From Cupriavidus sp. 2SB (GTDB lineage: Bacteria > Pseudomonadota > Gammaproteobacteria > Burkholderiales > Burkholderiaceae), in contig NZ_SCMX01000040.1 of assembly GCF_005503625.1 (NCBI RefSeq), forward strand, positions 1 to 61,870: a DNA stretch of 61,870 nucleotides, in the 5' to 3' direction. The translations under genes and the position numbers were made by a program. This document shows positions 9,559 to 21,357 of the stretch, piece after piece. Within the stretch, counting starts at the first letter, position 1; each line of letters begins with the position of its first letter. Below the pieces are notes generated by a model, which was given only the letters and a program-made list of their open reading frames with translations, ran no database searches and was not told the DNA's origin.

Positions 9559-10362
9559 ATGACGTACTGCGTAGCCATGCGGCTGGATGCCGGCCTGGTA
9601 TTCCTCTCCGATTCCCGAACCAATGCCGGCGTGGACGCCATTTCCACTGCCCGGAAAATGACTGTTTTCGAAGAGCCAGGCGATCGGATGATGGTGCTGA
9701 TGACCGCCGGTAACCTGGCTATCAGCCAGTCGGTGCGCCAATGCCTGGCCGAGGCGCGTGACGAAAAACGCTCGCTGTGGACGGCCCGCGACATGTTCGA
9801 GGCCGCCACCATCGTGGGCGAAGCTGTGCGTGCCGTGCACAAGCGTGATGCCCACGCGCTGCGCGACGCCGGCATCGATTTCAACGTGAGCATCGTGTTC
9901 GGCGGCCAGATCCGGGGCGAGCGTACGCGGCTGTTCAATATCTATGCGGCAGGCAATTTCGTCGAAGCCACGCCTGAGAACTGCTACTTCCAGATTGGAG
10001 AGGCCAAGTACGGCAAGCCGATCATCGACCGTGTGGTGTCCCCGTCGCTGCCGCTGGGCGAGGCCGCGAAATGCGCGCTGATTTCGATGGATTCGACGCT
10101 GAAGTCGAATATCTCGGTGGGCCTGCCGCTGGACCTGCTGGTTTACGAAGCTGATTCGCTGCGCGTGACGCACTTCGTCAACATCGACGAACGCAACGCG
10201 TACTTCCGCATGATCCGCGACACCTGGGGCCAGCGTCTGCGTCAGGTGTTCGGGGAAATCGGCAATCCCGAATGGGATGCCGCCCAGCCTGCCGAATTTC
10301 CGCTGGCGCGCGATGACGCCGACCGCTGGGGCCAGCCGGTCAGAGCACGCCGCGAGCACTAA
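9559..10362 (+). CDS. Anbu, proteasome-type (Ntn-hydrolase) peptidase
   Basis: This 267-aa protein is Anbu (COG3484), a bacterial relative of HslV and proteasome beta subunits. It starts MTYCVAMRLDAGLVFLSDSR. Removal of Met would expose the catalytic Thr, and the Asp of LSDSR and the Lys of ARKM match the Thr-Asp-Lys triad of the fold. The frame is open far upstream, but the start at 9559 is fixed by the need for an N-terminal Thr. It is the last gene of the ATP-grasp/alpha-E/transglutaminase/Anbu cluster. The biological role of the complex is unresolved. Confidence 0.93.
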   Translation: MTYCVAMRLDAGLVFLSDSRTNAGVDAISTARKMTVFEEPGDRMMVLMTAGNLAISQSVRQCLAEARDEKRSLWTARDMFEAATIVGEAVRAVHKRDAHALRDAGIDFNVSIVFGGQIRGERTRLFNIYAAGNFVEATPENCYFQIGEAKYGKPIIDRVVSPSLPLGEAAKCALISMDSTLKSNISVGLPLDLLVYEADSLRVTHFVNIDERNAYFRMIRDTWGQRLRQVFGEIGNPEWDAAQPAEFPLARDDADRWGQPVRARREH

Positions 10363-10467
10363 ATTCGAGCGGGGCAGGTTGGCGATAGAGGATTTTGCCT
10401 AGCCGAAACGGGCCTGGCCTCGCAGTACACTCTGCGGCGAAACTCATTCTTCATCGCCCCAGCCCCC

Positions 10468-11286
10468 ATGCGCGACCTCCTGCTGTTCTCCCACGCCAAC
10501 GGTTTTCCGGTTCCAACGTATCGCAAGCTGTTCGGCCAACTGGAGGATACGTTCGAGATCCGCGCGGTGGAGCGCTATGGCCACGATCCCAAGCTGCCCG
10601 TCACGCGCGAATGGCCGAACCTCGTCGAGGAGTTGCTGCGCGAGATGCAGCGGGCCGGACGCGACGGGGCCGATCATCGCAAGGTCTGGCTCGTCGGGCA
10701 TTCGCTCGGCGGCTTTCTCTCGCTGATGGCCGCGCTGCGCCAGCCGCATCGCGTGCAGGGCGTGGTGATGCTCGATTCTCCGATCATCGCCGGTTGGCGG
10801 GCCTCGTTGCTGCGGGCCTCGCAGGTACTGGGACTCGACGAAAAACCAAGTCCCGCAGCCGTGACCAAGAACCGACGCACGCACTGGCCCGACACCGAAT
10901 CGGTCTGGACCCATTTCCAGGCCAAGCGCAATTTCCAGGTCTGGGACCCCGAGGTGCTACGCGACTACGCGGAACTCGGCACTGAACCCACGGGCCGCGC
11001 CGCCGAGCGCAGGCTTCGCTTCGATCGCGATGTCGAATATCGTATCTACCGCACGTTGCCGACCAGTCTGGGACGACGCGTGGCCCATGGAGCACCGGTG
11101 CCGGTCAGCTTTATTGCGGGTACGCGTTCGAAGGAGGTGAGACAGGTAGGTCTGGGTGCCACGCGCAAGCTGGTGGGCGATCGCCTGCGCTATGTGGAGG
11201 GTGGTCATCTCTATCCGATGGAGCGCCCGCTGGAGACCGCTGGGCTGGTGCGGGAACTGATCGACGGGATGCGCCAGGCAGGCTGA
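10468..11286 (+). CDS. Alpha/beta hydrolase
   Basis: A 272-aa alpha/beta-hydrolase-fold protein. It has the oxyanion-side SHANGFP near the N-terminus, the nucleophile elbow GHSLGG (Ser79) and a plausible catalytic His in VEGGHLYPME near the C-terminus. No signal peptide is visible, so it is probably cytoplasmic. The substrate cannot be inferred. It sits alone between the Anbu cluster and pyrG. Confidence 0.85.
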   Translation: MRDLLLFSHANGFPVPTYRKLFGQLEDTFEIRAVERYGHDPKLPVTREWPNLVEELLREMQRAGRDGADHRKVWLVGHSLGGFLSLMAALRQPHRVQGVVMLDSPIIAGWRASLLRASQVLGLDEKPSPAAVTKNRRTHWPDTESVWTHFQAKRNFQVWDPEVLRDYAELGTEPTGRAAERRLRFDRDVEYRIYRTLPTSLGRRVAHGAPVPVSFIAGTRSKEVRQVGLGATRKLVGDRLRYVEGGHLYPMERPLETAGLVRELIDGMRQAG

Positions 11287-11371
11287 AAGACCGTCGGAAG
11301 GCGTAGGAAAGGGCGGCGGCCCGACATGCCGCTGTCACAAATTCCGGGTCGGCGGCGCACGGGGTCTCATG

Positions 11372-13056
<1,685 letters not shown>

Positions 13057-13080
13057 CGGCCCGCGACGAAGGAGACAGCC

Positions 13081-13950
13081 ATGAAACTGTGTGGATTCGA
13101 CGTTGGCCTCGACAAGCCGTTCTTCCTGATTTCGGGCCCGTGCGTGATCGAGTCCGAGCAGATGGCGCTTGATACGGCTGGCCAACTCAAGGAAATCACG
13201 AGCGCGCTGGGTATCCCGTTCATCTACAAGTCCTCGTTCGACAAGGCCAACCGTTCGTCGGGCAAGTCGTTCCGTGGACTGGGGATGGAGAAGGGTCTGG
13301 AGATCCTGGCCACGGTGAAGCGCGAGATTGGGGTGCCGGTACTCACGGATATCCACGAGATCGACGAGATCAAGCCGGTTTCCGCCGTGGTGGACGTGCT
13401 GCAGACGCCGGCCTTCCTGTGCCGCCAGACGGATTTCATCCGCGCCTGCGCCCAGAGCGGCCGGCCGGTGAATATCAAGAAGGGCCAGTTCCTGGCCCCG
13501 CACGACATGAAGAACGTGATCGACAAGGCCCGCGACGCTGCACGCGAAGCTGGCCTGCCCGATGACGTGTTCATGGCCTGCGAACGCGGTGTCTCCTTCG
13601 GCTACAACAATCTGGTCTCGGACATGCGCTCGCTGGCGATCATGCGCGAGACCCATGCGCCGGTGGTGTTCGACGCCACGCACTCGGTGCAGTTGCCGGG
13701 CGGGCAGGGCACCAGCAGCGGCGGCCAGCGCGAGTTCGTGCCGGTGCTGTCGCGTGCGGCCGTGGCCACGGGCGTGGCTGGCCTGTTCATGGAAACCCAC
13801 CCGGACCCGAGCAAGGCCATGTCCGATGGTCCGAACGCCGTGCCGCTGTCGCGCATGAAGGAACTGCTCTCCGTCTTGAAGGACCTCGATGCGCTGACCA
13901 AGCGCGCCGGCTTCCTCGAAGACAACTTCGGCTGGCCAGCCTGCGCCTGA
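13081..13950 (+). CDS. kdsA: 3-deoxy-8-phosphooctulonate synthase (KDO-8-phosphate synthase)
   Basis: KdsA condenses arabinose-5-phosphate and phosphoenolpyruvate to KDO-8-phosphate for lipopolysaccharide. The 289-aa protein shows [24 protein letters not shown] and [11 protein letters not shown], all diagnostic of the family. A strong ribosome-binding site (AAGGAGA) precedes the ATG. It lies 24 bp after pyrG and probably shares its transcript. Confidence 0.97.
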   Translation: MKLCGFDVGLDKPFFLISGPCVIESEQMALDTAGQLKEITSALGIPFIYKSSFDKANRSSGKSFRGLGMEKGLEILATVKREIGVPVLTDIHEIDEIKPVSAVVDVLQTPAFLCRQTDFIRACAQSGRPVNIKKGQFLAPHDMKNVIDKARDAAREAGLPDDVFMACERGVSFGYNNLVSDMRSLAIMRETHAPVVFDATHSVQLPGGQGTSSGGQREFVPVLSRAAVATGVAGLFMETHPDPSKAMSDGPNAVPLSRMKELLSVLKDLDALTKRAGFLEDNFGWPACA

Positions 13951-14062
13951 GTCAGCCTGCAGTAACCGCCGCCCGCGCCTGTCGCGGGCGGTGTCGCTTG
14001 AGGTTGCATCAAAGCGAATGCAACAGTATCGAAAGACAATACAAAAGCTTTGGAGATAACGG

Positions 14063-14353
14063 ATGGCCGCCGGTTATATCATCGCGTACGTCGACGTGAC
14101 GGACCCCCAGCAATACGAGCAGTACAAGGTGCTGTCGTCGCGAGCCATGCAGGCCCACGGCGCCGAGGTACTGGTGCGCGGCGGCAAGACGGAGCCGCTC
14201 GAAGGTGAGTGGGCGCCCACGCGCGTGGTGGTACTGAAGTTCCCCAGCTACGACGCCGCCAAGGTGTTTTACGCGAGCGAGGAATACCTGGCCGCCCGCA
14301 AGTCGCGCGAGCATGCCGCAAAGATGAACATGATCGTGGTGGAAGGCGCCTGA
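14063..14353 (+). CDS. DUF1330 domain-containing protein
   Basis: A 96-aa protein of the DUF1330 family (dimeric alpha/beta-barrel fold). Typical features are AAGYIIAYVDVTDPQQYEQY at the N-terminus, VRGGKTEPLEGEW in the middle and the FPSYDAAKVFYASEEY segment. The function is unknown. GGAG lies seven bases before the ATG. Its position between kdsA and eno recurs in this bacterial group as far as I recall. Confidence 0.9.
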   Translation: MAAGYIIAYVDVTDPQQYEQYKVLSSRAMQAHGAEVLVRGGKTEPLEGEWAPTRVVVLKFPSYDAAKVFYASEEYLAARKSREHAAKMNMIVVEGA

Positions 14354-14374
14354 CATATTTGTCGGGCATCCTGA

Positions 14375-15715
<1,341 letters not shown>

Positions 15716-15721
15716 TGCCAG

Positions 15722-15750
15722 AAAAAACGCCGCCTCAGGGCGGCGTTTTT
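15722..15750 (+). terminator. Rho-independent terminator after eno
   Basis: A 7-bp GC stem (CGCCGCC/GGCGGCG) with the loop TCAG is preceded by six A and followed by five T. It ends the pyrG-kdsA-eno block, although ftsB continues on the same strand. Confidence 0.9.
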
Positions 15751-15897
15751 CATTGGCGCGCGACATTTGCAACAGTATTGAGTCGTTGTTTCGCTTTGTA
15801 GCGTCTTTTGTTTTGCAATCTTCGGCCGCTTGGTGGATCATTGGTGCCGATCCAGATCGCCCTGTCCGCGGGGCTTGTCCCTAGCGCCTGTGCCCCG

Positions 15898-16239
15898 ATG
15901 CGCCTGATTTCCCTGCTGTTGTTCGTGTTGCTGATTGCCATCCAGTATCCGCTCTGGCTGGGCAAGGGCGGCTGGCTGCGCGTCTGGGACCTGAATCGCC
16001 AGGTCAACGAACAGGCCACGCACAACCAGGCGCTGAAACTGCGCAATGCCAAGCTGGAAGGGGAGGTCAAGGACCTCCAGGACGGCACCGGCGCCATCGA
16101 GGAACGTGCCCGCTACGAGCTGGGCATGGTCAAGGACAGTGAAGTCTTCGTCCAGTTCGTGGCCCCGGCCCCGAAGGTCAGCGCCACGCCGCCACTGCCG
16201 CCTCCGCCGAACTCAGTCGCCGGACGGGGTGGTCATTAG
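15898..16239 (+). CDS. ftsB: Cell division protein FtsB
   Basis: FtsB is a small bitopic membrane protein that joins FtsL and FtsQ in the divisome. From the ATG at 15898 the protein is 113 aa. One membrane segment ([20 protein letters not shown]) is followed by a coiled coil ([18 protein letters not shown]) and the conserved [18 protein letters not shown]. The C-terminal tail is Pro-rich. The longer frame from 15808 adds residues that do not match the family. The position after eno is the classic location. Confidence 0.92.
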   Translation: MRLISLLLFVLLIAIQYPLWLGKGGWLRVWDLNRQVNEQATHNQALKLRNAKLEGEVKDLQDGTGAIEERARYELGMVKDSEVFVQFVAPAPKVSATPPLPPPPNSVAGRGGH

Positions 16240-16374
16240 TTTTCGGAAGCCATAGCCGGCTAGCGGCGACAGGCAAACGAAGCGAAGCGGTTCTGGCTAG
16301 GCGCGCGGCCGCAGACAGTACACCAGGTACGGCAAGGCCGCGCAACGACGCCAGAATCGTTTACCTGTCGCCGC

Positions 16375-16767
16375 TTACCACCAGCCATAGGGGTATCCAC
16401 CCCATCCGTATCCGCCATACCCCGGTGAGCTGATTCCCACGCCGCCGCCCCAATTTCCACCACCCCATCCGCCGTAGAACAGGCTGAAGCTGGTATTCGG
16501 ATACGCGTACGCCGCGCGGCTCCAGGCTGCGGCCTGCTGTTCGCTCGCCATCACCGTGGCTTGCTCGCGCAGGATTTGCTGGTTCTGGGCAGATAGTCGT
16601 TGGCGTTCGGCCTCGCTGAGCGGGGCCGGCGGGATCGATCCCGGTGCCAGGCGCGCCGTGGCCGGCACACCATCCATATCGCGCGGCACGGGCGCCGCGC
16701 ATCCGGCAAGGATGGCGAGGGCCGCAGCAGCGGTCAGCAGGGAAGTGCAACGAATTGTCGCTGTCAT
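16375..16767 (-). CDS. Small Gly/Tyr/Trp-rich lipoprotein, function unknown
   Basis: A 130-aa protein with a lipoprotein signal peptide and lipobox LAGC, so it is probably anchored in an outer or inner membrane leaflet. The middle is polar and helical (SEAERQRLSAQNQQIL). The C-terminus is a low-complexity Gly/Trp/Tyr stretch (GGWGGGNWGGGVG and GYGWGGYPYGWW). The start at 16767 is set by AAGGAGT five bases upstream. I do not recognise a function. Confidence 0.75.
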   Translation of the reverse strand: MTATIRCTSLLTAAAALAILAGCAAPVPRDMDGVPATARLAPGSIPPAPLSEAERQRLSAQNQQILREQATVMASEQQAAAWSRAAYAYPNTSFSLFYGGWGGGNWGGGVGISSPGYGGYGWGGYPYGWW

Positions 16768-16865
16768 GTCGGACTCCTTCGGCAGCCAGATACCAAGCAT
16801 GCCATTGGACCCGCGGAACCCTGTGTGGGGTTCCGTACGGTGCGTTTCTCTACGCTCTCGGTTTT

Positions 16866-16892
16866 CTCCCCTCTCCCTATGGGAGAGGGGAG
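16866..16892. repeat. Single REP-like hairpin
   Basis: Perfect 12-bp arms (CTCCCCTCTCCC and its complement) flank a TAT loop. It lies downstream of hslO and upstream of the lipoprotein gene start. It is the simplest member of the GC-rich repeat family in this window and may also act as a transcript end. Confidence 0.75.
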
Positions 16893-16914
16893 CAAGACAT
16901 CGGCAAGCGGCAGA

Positions 16915-17919
16915 TCAATGCTGCTGTTTCGCCCCTTCCCCCGCACCCGTTGCCACCGGCGCCGTAAACAACTGCGCCGCATCTACGGGATCGAACGCAT
17001 ACCGCTGGCCGCAGAAGTCGCAATGGATTTCCACTTCACCACGTTCGGCGATGATGCCTTCGATCTCGTCGCGGCCCAGCGATTGCAGCATGGCGCCCAC
17101 ACGTTCGCGCGAGCATGAGCACTGGAAGTGCGGCGTCATCGGCTCGAAGACGCGCAGGCCGGCGTTTTCCAGTTCTTCCCAGAACAGCCGGCGAATCAGC
17201 GTATCGGGCGATTCCGCCAGCAACTCCTCTTCCTTGAGCGTGGCCCCGAGCTGGCAGGCGCGGTCCCAGGTGTCGAGGTCCTGCGCGCGGCCCTGTTCGT
17301 CGAGCGGGGCGCCTGTTTCCCCAACCTGGGCTTCGATCGTGCCGCCGTACGACGGCAGCTTCTGGAGCAGCATGCCTGCAGAAACCTGATCGTTCGAGGC
17401 CAGCCAGAGCCGTGTGTCGAGCTGCTCCGACGCCTGCATGTAATGTTCGAGCACCTCGGTCATGGTGGCCAGCGGACCGTGTTCGTCGGCCAGCGGCACG
17501 ATGCCCTGGTAAGCCTGCTGCCCCGGCAGCTTGTCCTGCGGGTCGAGCGTGATCGCGAAGCGGCCCTTGCCATGCACATTGACGAGTTGCTTCAGCGTAG
17601 CGTCATCGGCCAGTTCGGCATCTTCGGCGATCTTGGCGGTGGCACGCATCGACATGTCGGAGAGGCACTCCACCACCAGCATGCGCACCGGACCATCGCC
17701 GTGCAACTGCATGATGAGGGCGCCGTTGAACTTGAGGTTGGCCGACAGCAGCGCCGCAGCCGCCATCATCTCGCCCAGCAGGCGGCGCACTGGCGCCGGA
17801 TAGGCGTTGCGGTTCAACACCTCCTGCCAGGTGGCCTCCATGCGGACCAGTTCGCCGCGCACGGGAGCCGCGTCGAACAGGAATTTCTGGAGGGTGTCGG
17901 GATTCGAGGAAGCGGTCAC
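16915..17919 (-). CDS. hslO: Hsp33 redox-regulated molecular chaperone
   Basis: Hsp33 becomes an active holdase when oxidised and heated. The 334-aa protein keeps the C-terminal zinc site as C-x-C (FQCSCSRERV) and C-x-x-C (HCDFCGQRY), which form the redox switch in the family. The N-terminal region (FDAAPVRGELVRMEATW) is typical. The C-terminus past the zinc site adds some 25 Ala/Gly-rich residues. It starts just downstream of the gamma carbonic anhydrase gene on the same strand. Confidence 0.95.
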   Translation of the reverse strand: MTASSNPDTLQKFLFDAAPVRGELVRMEATWQEVLNRNAYPAPVRRLLGEMMAAAALLSANLKFNGALIMQLHGDGPVRMLVVECLSDMSMRATAKIAEDAELADDATLKQLVNVHGKGRFAITLDPQDKLPGQQAYQGIVPLADEHGPLATMTEVLEHYMQASEQLDTRLWLASNDQVSAGMLLQKLPSYGGTIEAQVGETGAPLDEQGRAQDLDTWDRACQLGATLKEEELLAESPDTLIRRLFWEELENAGLRVFEPMTPHFQCSCSRERVGAMLQSLGRDEIEGIIAERGEVEIHCDFCGQRYAFDPVDAAQLFTAPVATGAGEGAKQQH

Positions 17920-17952
17920 GGGTCTGTCTTTCTTGCGTTGATGCGCTCGGCG

Positions 17953-18477
17953 TTAGCCGATGCGCTTGAGTTCGGTCTTGTAAACGGCCTGTCGCTTCGC
18001 ATAGGTTTCGGCGTTGCGATAGAGGTTGGCCACATCGTCATCGGTCAGTTCGCGCACCACCTTGGCGGGCGCGCCCAGGATCAGCGAGCGGTCCGGGAAC
18101 ACCTTGTTCTCGGTAATCACGGCACCGGCGCCAACAAGGCATTCGCGGCCGATTACGGCGCCGTTGAGCACCACGGCCTGGATACCGATCAGCGAGCCTT
18201 CACCCACTGTGCAGCCATGCAGCATGGCCTGGTGGCCTACCGACACCTTGTTGCCCAGCGTCAGCGGACGGCCCGGGTCGGTGTGCAGCACGGAGCCTTC
18301 CTGAATATTGGTGTCCTTGCCCACGACGATTGGCTCGTTGTCGCCACGGATTACCACGCCCGGCCATGCGCTGGCGCGCGCCTTGAGCGTCACGTTGCCG
18401 ATGATGGTGGCTTCTGCCGCCACATAGGCGTGTTCGTGAATGGACGGGGTGATATCGCCGAGCTGGTAAAGCGCCAT
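17953..18477 (-). CDS. Gamma carbonic anhydrase-like hexapeptide-repeat protein
   Basis: A 174-aa left-handed beta-helix protein of the YrdA/gamma carbonic anhydrase family. Hexapeptide repeats run from about residue 20 to 150, with the metal-binding histidines expected in VSVGHQAMLHGCTVG and the IRGDNEPIVVGKDTNIQEGS signature. I chose the ATG at 18477 (MALYQLGD) because AGGAGA lies just upstream and the length then matches the family. Catalytic activity is uncertain for this subfamily. It precedes hslO by 33 bp. Confidence 0.88.
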   Translation of the reverse strand: MALYQLGDITPSIHEHAYVAAEATIIGNVTLKARASAWPGVVIRGDNEPIVVGKDTNIQEGSVLHTDPGRPLTLGNKVSVGHQAMLHGCTVGEGSLIGIQAVVLNGAVIGRECLVGAGAVITENKVFPDRSLILGAPAKVVRELTDDDVANLYRNAETYAKRQAVYKTELKRIG

Positions 18478-18607
18478 GGGGTCTCCTGCCTGATGCGTGT
18501 AATTGGGGATGGCCGCGCCGATTAAAAGAGCCTGGGGCTGGGCCGGATTCGCCACCGGCGACGTGCCGGCGAGGCTCTACAATGGCGGCTTCCCGAATTT
18601 TACGCCT

Positions 18608-19456
18608 ATGCCAGTGATTGCACCCGTCCACCCCGCCGAATCGCCACTTTCGGCGCGCCGACAAGCCCTGACGGTGCTATGCATGACCGATGCCAGGGCC
18701 AAGGTCGTCGCCGCGCGCCAGCTTTATGCGGCGCTGGGTAACGGGCAAACCGTAGTGGACGCCGATGACGTCCTCGTGGCGGACCCAGCCCTGGCACTCC
18801 CGGGCCGGCCCGAGCGCCCCGAACTGGTGCCGCCGCAGCAGGTCACGCGGCGCCGCTCCATCCACACCACGGCAGGCCGGGCCAACATGATCCACGCGCT
18901 CTGCCATATCGAATTCAACGCGATCAACCTCGCGCTCGATGCGGCGTGGCGTTTCCACGGGATGCCGACGGACTATTACCGCGACTGGCTGCGCGTGGCC
19001 GACGAGGAGGCGTATCACTTCACGTTGCTGGCGGATCACCTGGAGACACTGGGCGCCAGCTATGGCGATTTTCCGGCGCACAACAGCCTCTGGGAAATGA
19101 CCGACAAGACTTCGGGCGATGTGCTGGCGCGCATGGCGCTGGTGCCGCGCACGCTGGAGGCGCGCGGACTGGACGCCTCGCCACCGGTCCGCGCCAAACT
19201 GGCCGAGGCGGGCGATGAAGCTGCCGCCGCCATCATCGACATCATCCTGCGCGACGAGGTGGGCCACGTCGCCATCGGCAACCACTGGTACCGCTGGCTC
19301 TGCACGCAGCGCGGCCTGGAACCGGTGGCTACCTACGCGCAACTGTCGGAACAGTACAAGGCGCCGAAGCTGCGCGGCCCGTTCAACCTCGACGCCCGCC
19401 GCGCGGCCGGGTTCGACGAGGATGAACTGGCCTGGCTCGAAGCCTCGGCAGGTTAG
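18608..19456 (+). CDS. DUF455 family ferritin-like protein
   Basis: A 282-aa protein of the DUF455 family with a ferritin-like four-helix bundle. Metal ligands are suggested by HIEFNAINLALDAAWRF, ADEEAYHFTLLADHLETLG and RDEVGHVAIGNHWYRWL, consistent with a di-iron centre. The function is unknown; a tRNA-hydroxylase-like role has been suggested for similar folds. The ATG at 18608 was preferred over the longer frame from 18503. The gene overlaps the convergent acyl-CoA synthetase gene by 4 bp. Confidence 0.85.
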   Translation: MPVIAPVHPAESPLSARRQALTVLCMTDARAKVVAARQLYAALGNGQTVVDADDVLVADPALALPGRPERPELVPPQQVTRRRSIHTTAGRANMIHALCHIEFNAINLALDAAWRFHGMPTDYYRDWLRVADEEAYHFTLLADHLETLGASYGDFPAHNSLWEMTDKTSGDVLARMALVPRTLEARGLDASPPVRAKLAEAGDEAAAAIIDIILRDEVGHVAIGNHWYRWLCTQRGLEPVATYAQLSEQYKAPKLRGPFNLDARRAAGFDEDELAWLEASAG

Positions 19457-21192
19457 GCGCTCGCCGAGCCCTGCGCCTTTTGCGCGCGCTCCTGTTCCTG
19501 CAGCCGCAGCACGCGGCGCTGGATCTTGCCAGTTGTGGTCATCGGTAACTGGTCGATGAACTCGATGGCCTTCGGATACTCGTACGGCGCCAACTGACCG
19601 CGCACATGCTGCTGCAGTTCGGCTACCAGCGCCGCGTCGTTGTCGAAGGATCGTGCCACGGCCGGTGTCAGCACGATGAACGCCTTGACGATGGCACCGC
19701 GCTCCGGGTCCGGAGAGGGCACCACGGCGCAGTTCGATACCGCCGGATGCTTGAGCAGGCAGTTCTCGATCTCGCTCGGCCCGATCCGGTAGCCCGATGA
19801 CTTGAACACGTCGTCGGCGCGGCCCTGATACCAGAGGTAGCCATCCGCGTCGATGCGCGCGAGGTCGCCCGTGCGGCACCAGCGCAGGCCGCCATATTCC
19901 GAATACTTGCCCGCCGTGGCGGTGTCGTTCTTCCAGTAACCAAGGAAGAACACCGGGTCTGGATGCCCGTGGATATCGGTGGCGCAGACCGCCACCTCGC
20001 CGTCCTCGCCGGGCGGGCAGGGCTTGCCGTCCTCGTCGATCACGGCCACGCGGTGGCCAGGGTAGGGACGTCCCATCGAGCCGGGACGTGCGGGCCATCC
20101 CAGGCGATCGTCATCGTATTGCGCCGTGCAGTTGCCGACGATGTAGTTGATCTCGGTCTGGCCGAACATCTCGTTGACGATCACGCCGAGCGCATCGCGG
20201 CACCATGTGAACACGGTCTCGCCCACGGCCTCGCCGGCACTCATGATCGCGCGCAGCTTGAGGTCGTACTTGTCCGAAGGTGTCGGACACGCCTTCATCA
20301 TCTGCTTGAGCGCCGTGGGGAACAGGAAGGTATTGGTCACACCGTATCGTTCGAGCAGTTCGAACGCGCGCTCGGCCGTGAAGCGGCCCTGATAACCGAC
20401 AATTGGTCGGCCGAAGTACAGCGCGGGCATCAGCGCATCCCATAGGCCGCCGGTCCACGCCCAGTCGGCGGGGCTCCAGAACACATCGTCGTCCTGCGGA
20501 TACCAGTTCTGCGAGCAGACGAAGCCGGTCAGATTGCCGATCAGCGCGCGGTGCGGAATCACCGCGCCCTTGGGCGGGCCGGTGGTGCCACTGGTGTAGA
20601 TCAGCACGGCGGCTTCATCTGCCTTGGTCTGCTCGGCGGTGAACTCGGGAAGCTGCGCGGCGAGCAGGGTGTCCCAGTCGACATCGCCGCGTCCGATGGC
20701 GCTGCCCACGCCGATGATGGTCTTCAGCGTCGGACAATCGGGCCGGGCGGCCAGCAGGTTGTCGATCGAGGTCTCGTCGGCAATGGCAATGCGGGTTTCG
20801 CTATGGTCGATGCGGTAGGAGAGCGCTTCCGGGCCGAACAGCATCGACAGCGGCATGGCCACGGCACCAAGCTGGTAGACGGCCATGCCGGCGATCACGG
20901 TCTCGATGCGTTGCGGCATCACGATGGCCACGCGGTCTCCGCGCTGCACGCCAAGCTCGCGCAGCGCGCGAGACAGCCGGTTGGCCTCGGCCTGGATGTG
21001 CGCGTAGGTGTAGGAGGCACGCCGCCCGTCCTCGTGCTCGGTGTGCACGGCGATACGGTCCGCCGTGGCGGGATCGCGCGCCCAGCGGCCGCAGCAGACT
21101 TCGGCCAGATTGAAGGTTTCGGGCACGTTCCAGCGGAACGAGTCATGCAGCGCGTGATAGTCGTCACGACGCGTGGCCGGCAAGGCGGTCAT
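19453..21192 (-). CDS. AMP-binding acyl-CoA synthetase (acetyl/medium-chain type)
   Basis: A 579-aa ANL-superfamily enzyme that activates a carboxylic acid to its CoA thioester through an acyl-AMP. It shows the P-loop LIYTSGTTGPPKGAV, the A5 motif EMFGQTEINYI, the hinge GRADDVFKSSGYRIGP and the C-terminal catalytic Lys in TTTGKIQRR. The N-terminus resembles ACSM-type medium-chain synthetases, but the substrate cannot be fixed by eye. The ATG at 21192 follows AGGAGACC. It is divergent from an alpha/beta hydrolase, with a palindromic operator candidate between them. Confidence 0.9.
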   Translation of the reverse strand: MTALPATRRDDYHALHDSFRWNVPETFNLAEVCCGRWARDPATADRIAVHTEHEDGRRASYTYAHIQAEANRLSRALRELGVQRGDRVAIVMPQRIETVIAGMAVYQLGAVAMPLSMLFGPEALSYRIDHSETRIAIADETSIDNLLAARPDCPTLKTIIGVGSAIGRGDVDWDTLLAAQLPEFTAEQTKADEAAVLIYTSGTTGPPKGAVIPHRALIGNLTGFVCSQNWYPQDDDVFWSPADWAWTGGLWDALMPALYFGRPIVGYQGRFTAERAFELLERYGVTNTFLFPTALKQMMKACPTPSDKYDLKLRAIMSAGEAVGETVFTWCRDALGVIVNEMFGQTEINYIVGNCTAQYDDDRLGWPARPGSMGRPYPGHRVAVIDEDGKPCPPGEDGEVAVCATDIHGHPDPVFFLGYWKNDTATAGKYSEYGGLRWCRTGDLARIDADGYLWYQGRADDVFKSSGYRIGPSEIENCLLKHPAVSNCAVVPSPDPERGAIVKAFIVLTPAVARSFDNDAALVAELQQHVRGQLAPYEYPKAIEFIDQLPMTTTGKIQRRVLRLQEQERAQKAQGSASA

Positions 21193-21248
21193 GCCATGGT
21201 CTCCTGTGTGTCTGGTTCGTGTCGCTGCAGGCGGGCCGCTGTTGTGGC

Positions 21249-21275
21249 TATAATCCGCCGAGCGAACGATCGTTC
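21249..21275 (+). promoter_or_regulatory. TATAAT box followed by a palindromic operator candidate
   Basis: TATAAT (21249-21254) reads toward the alpha/beta hydrolase. Ten bases further lies the perfect 12-bp palindrome GAACGATCGTTC (21264-21275). It sits between the divergent acyl-CoA synthetase and hydrolase genes and resembles TetR-family operators of fatty-acid regulons. No such regulator is encoded nearby, so the assignment is inference. Confidence 0.55.
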
Positions 21276-21357
21276 TATTTTTTCTCCGGGCGGCTGTGCG
21301 ATGGATACCCAACCGCTGCACGCGCATCAGAAGACCCGGGCACCGAGGGTAGACACC

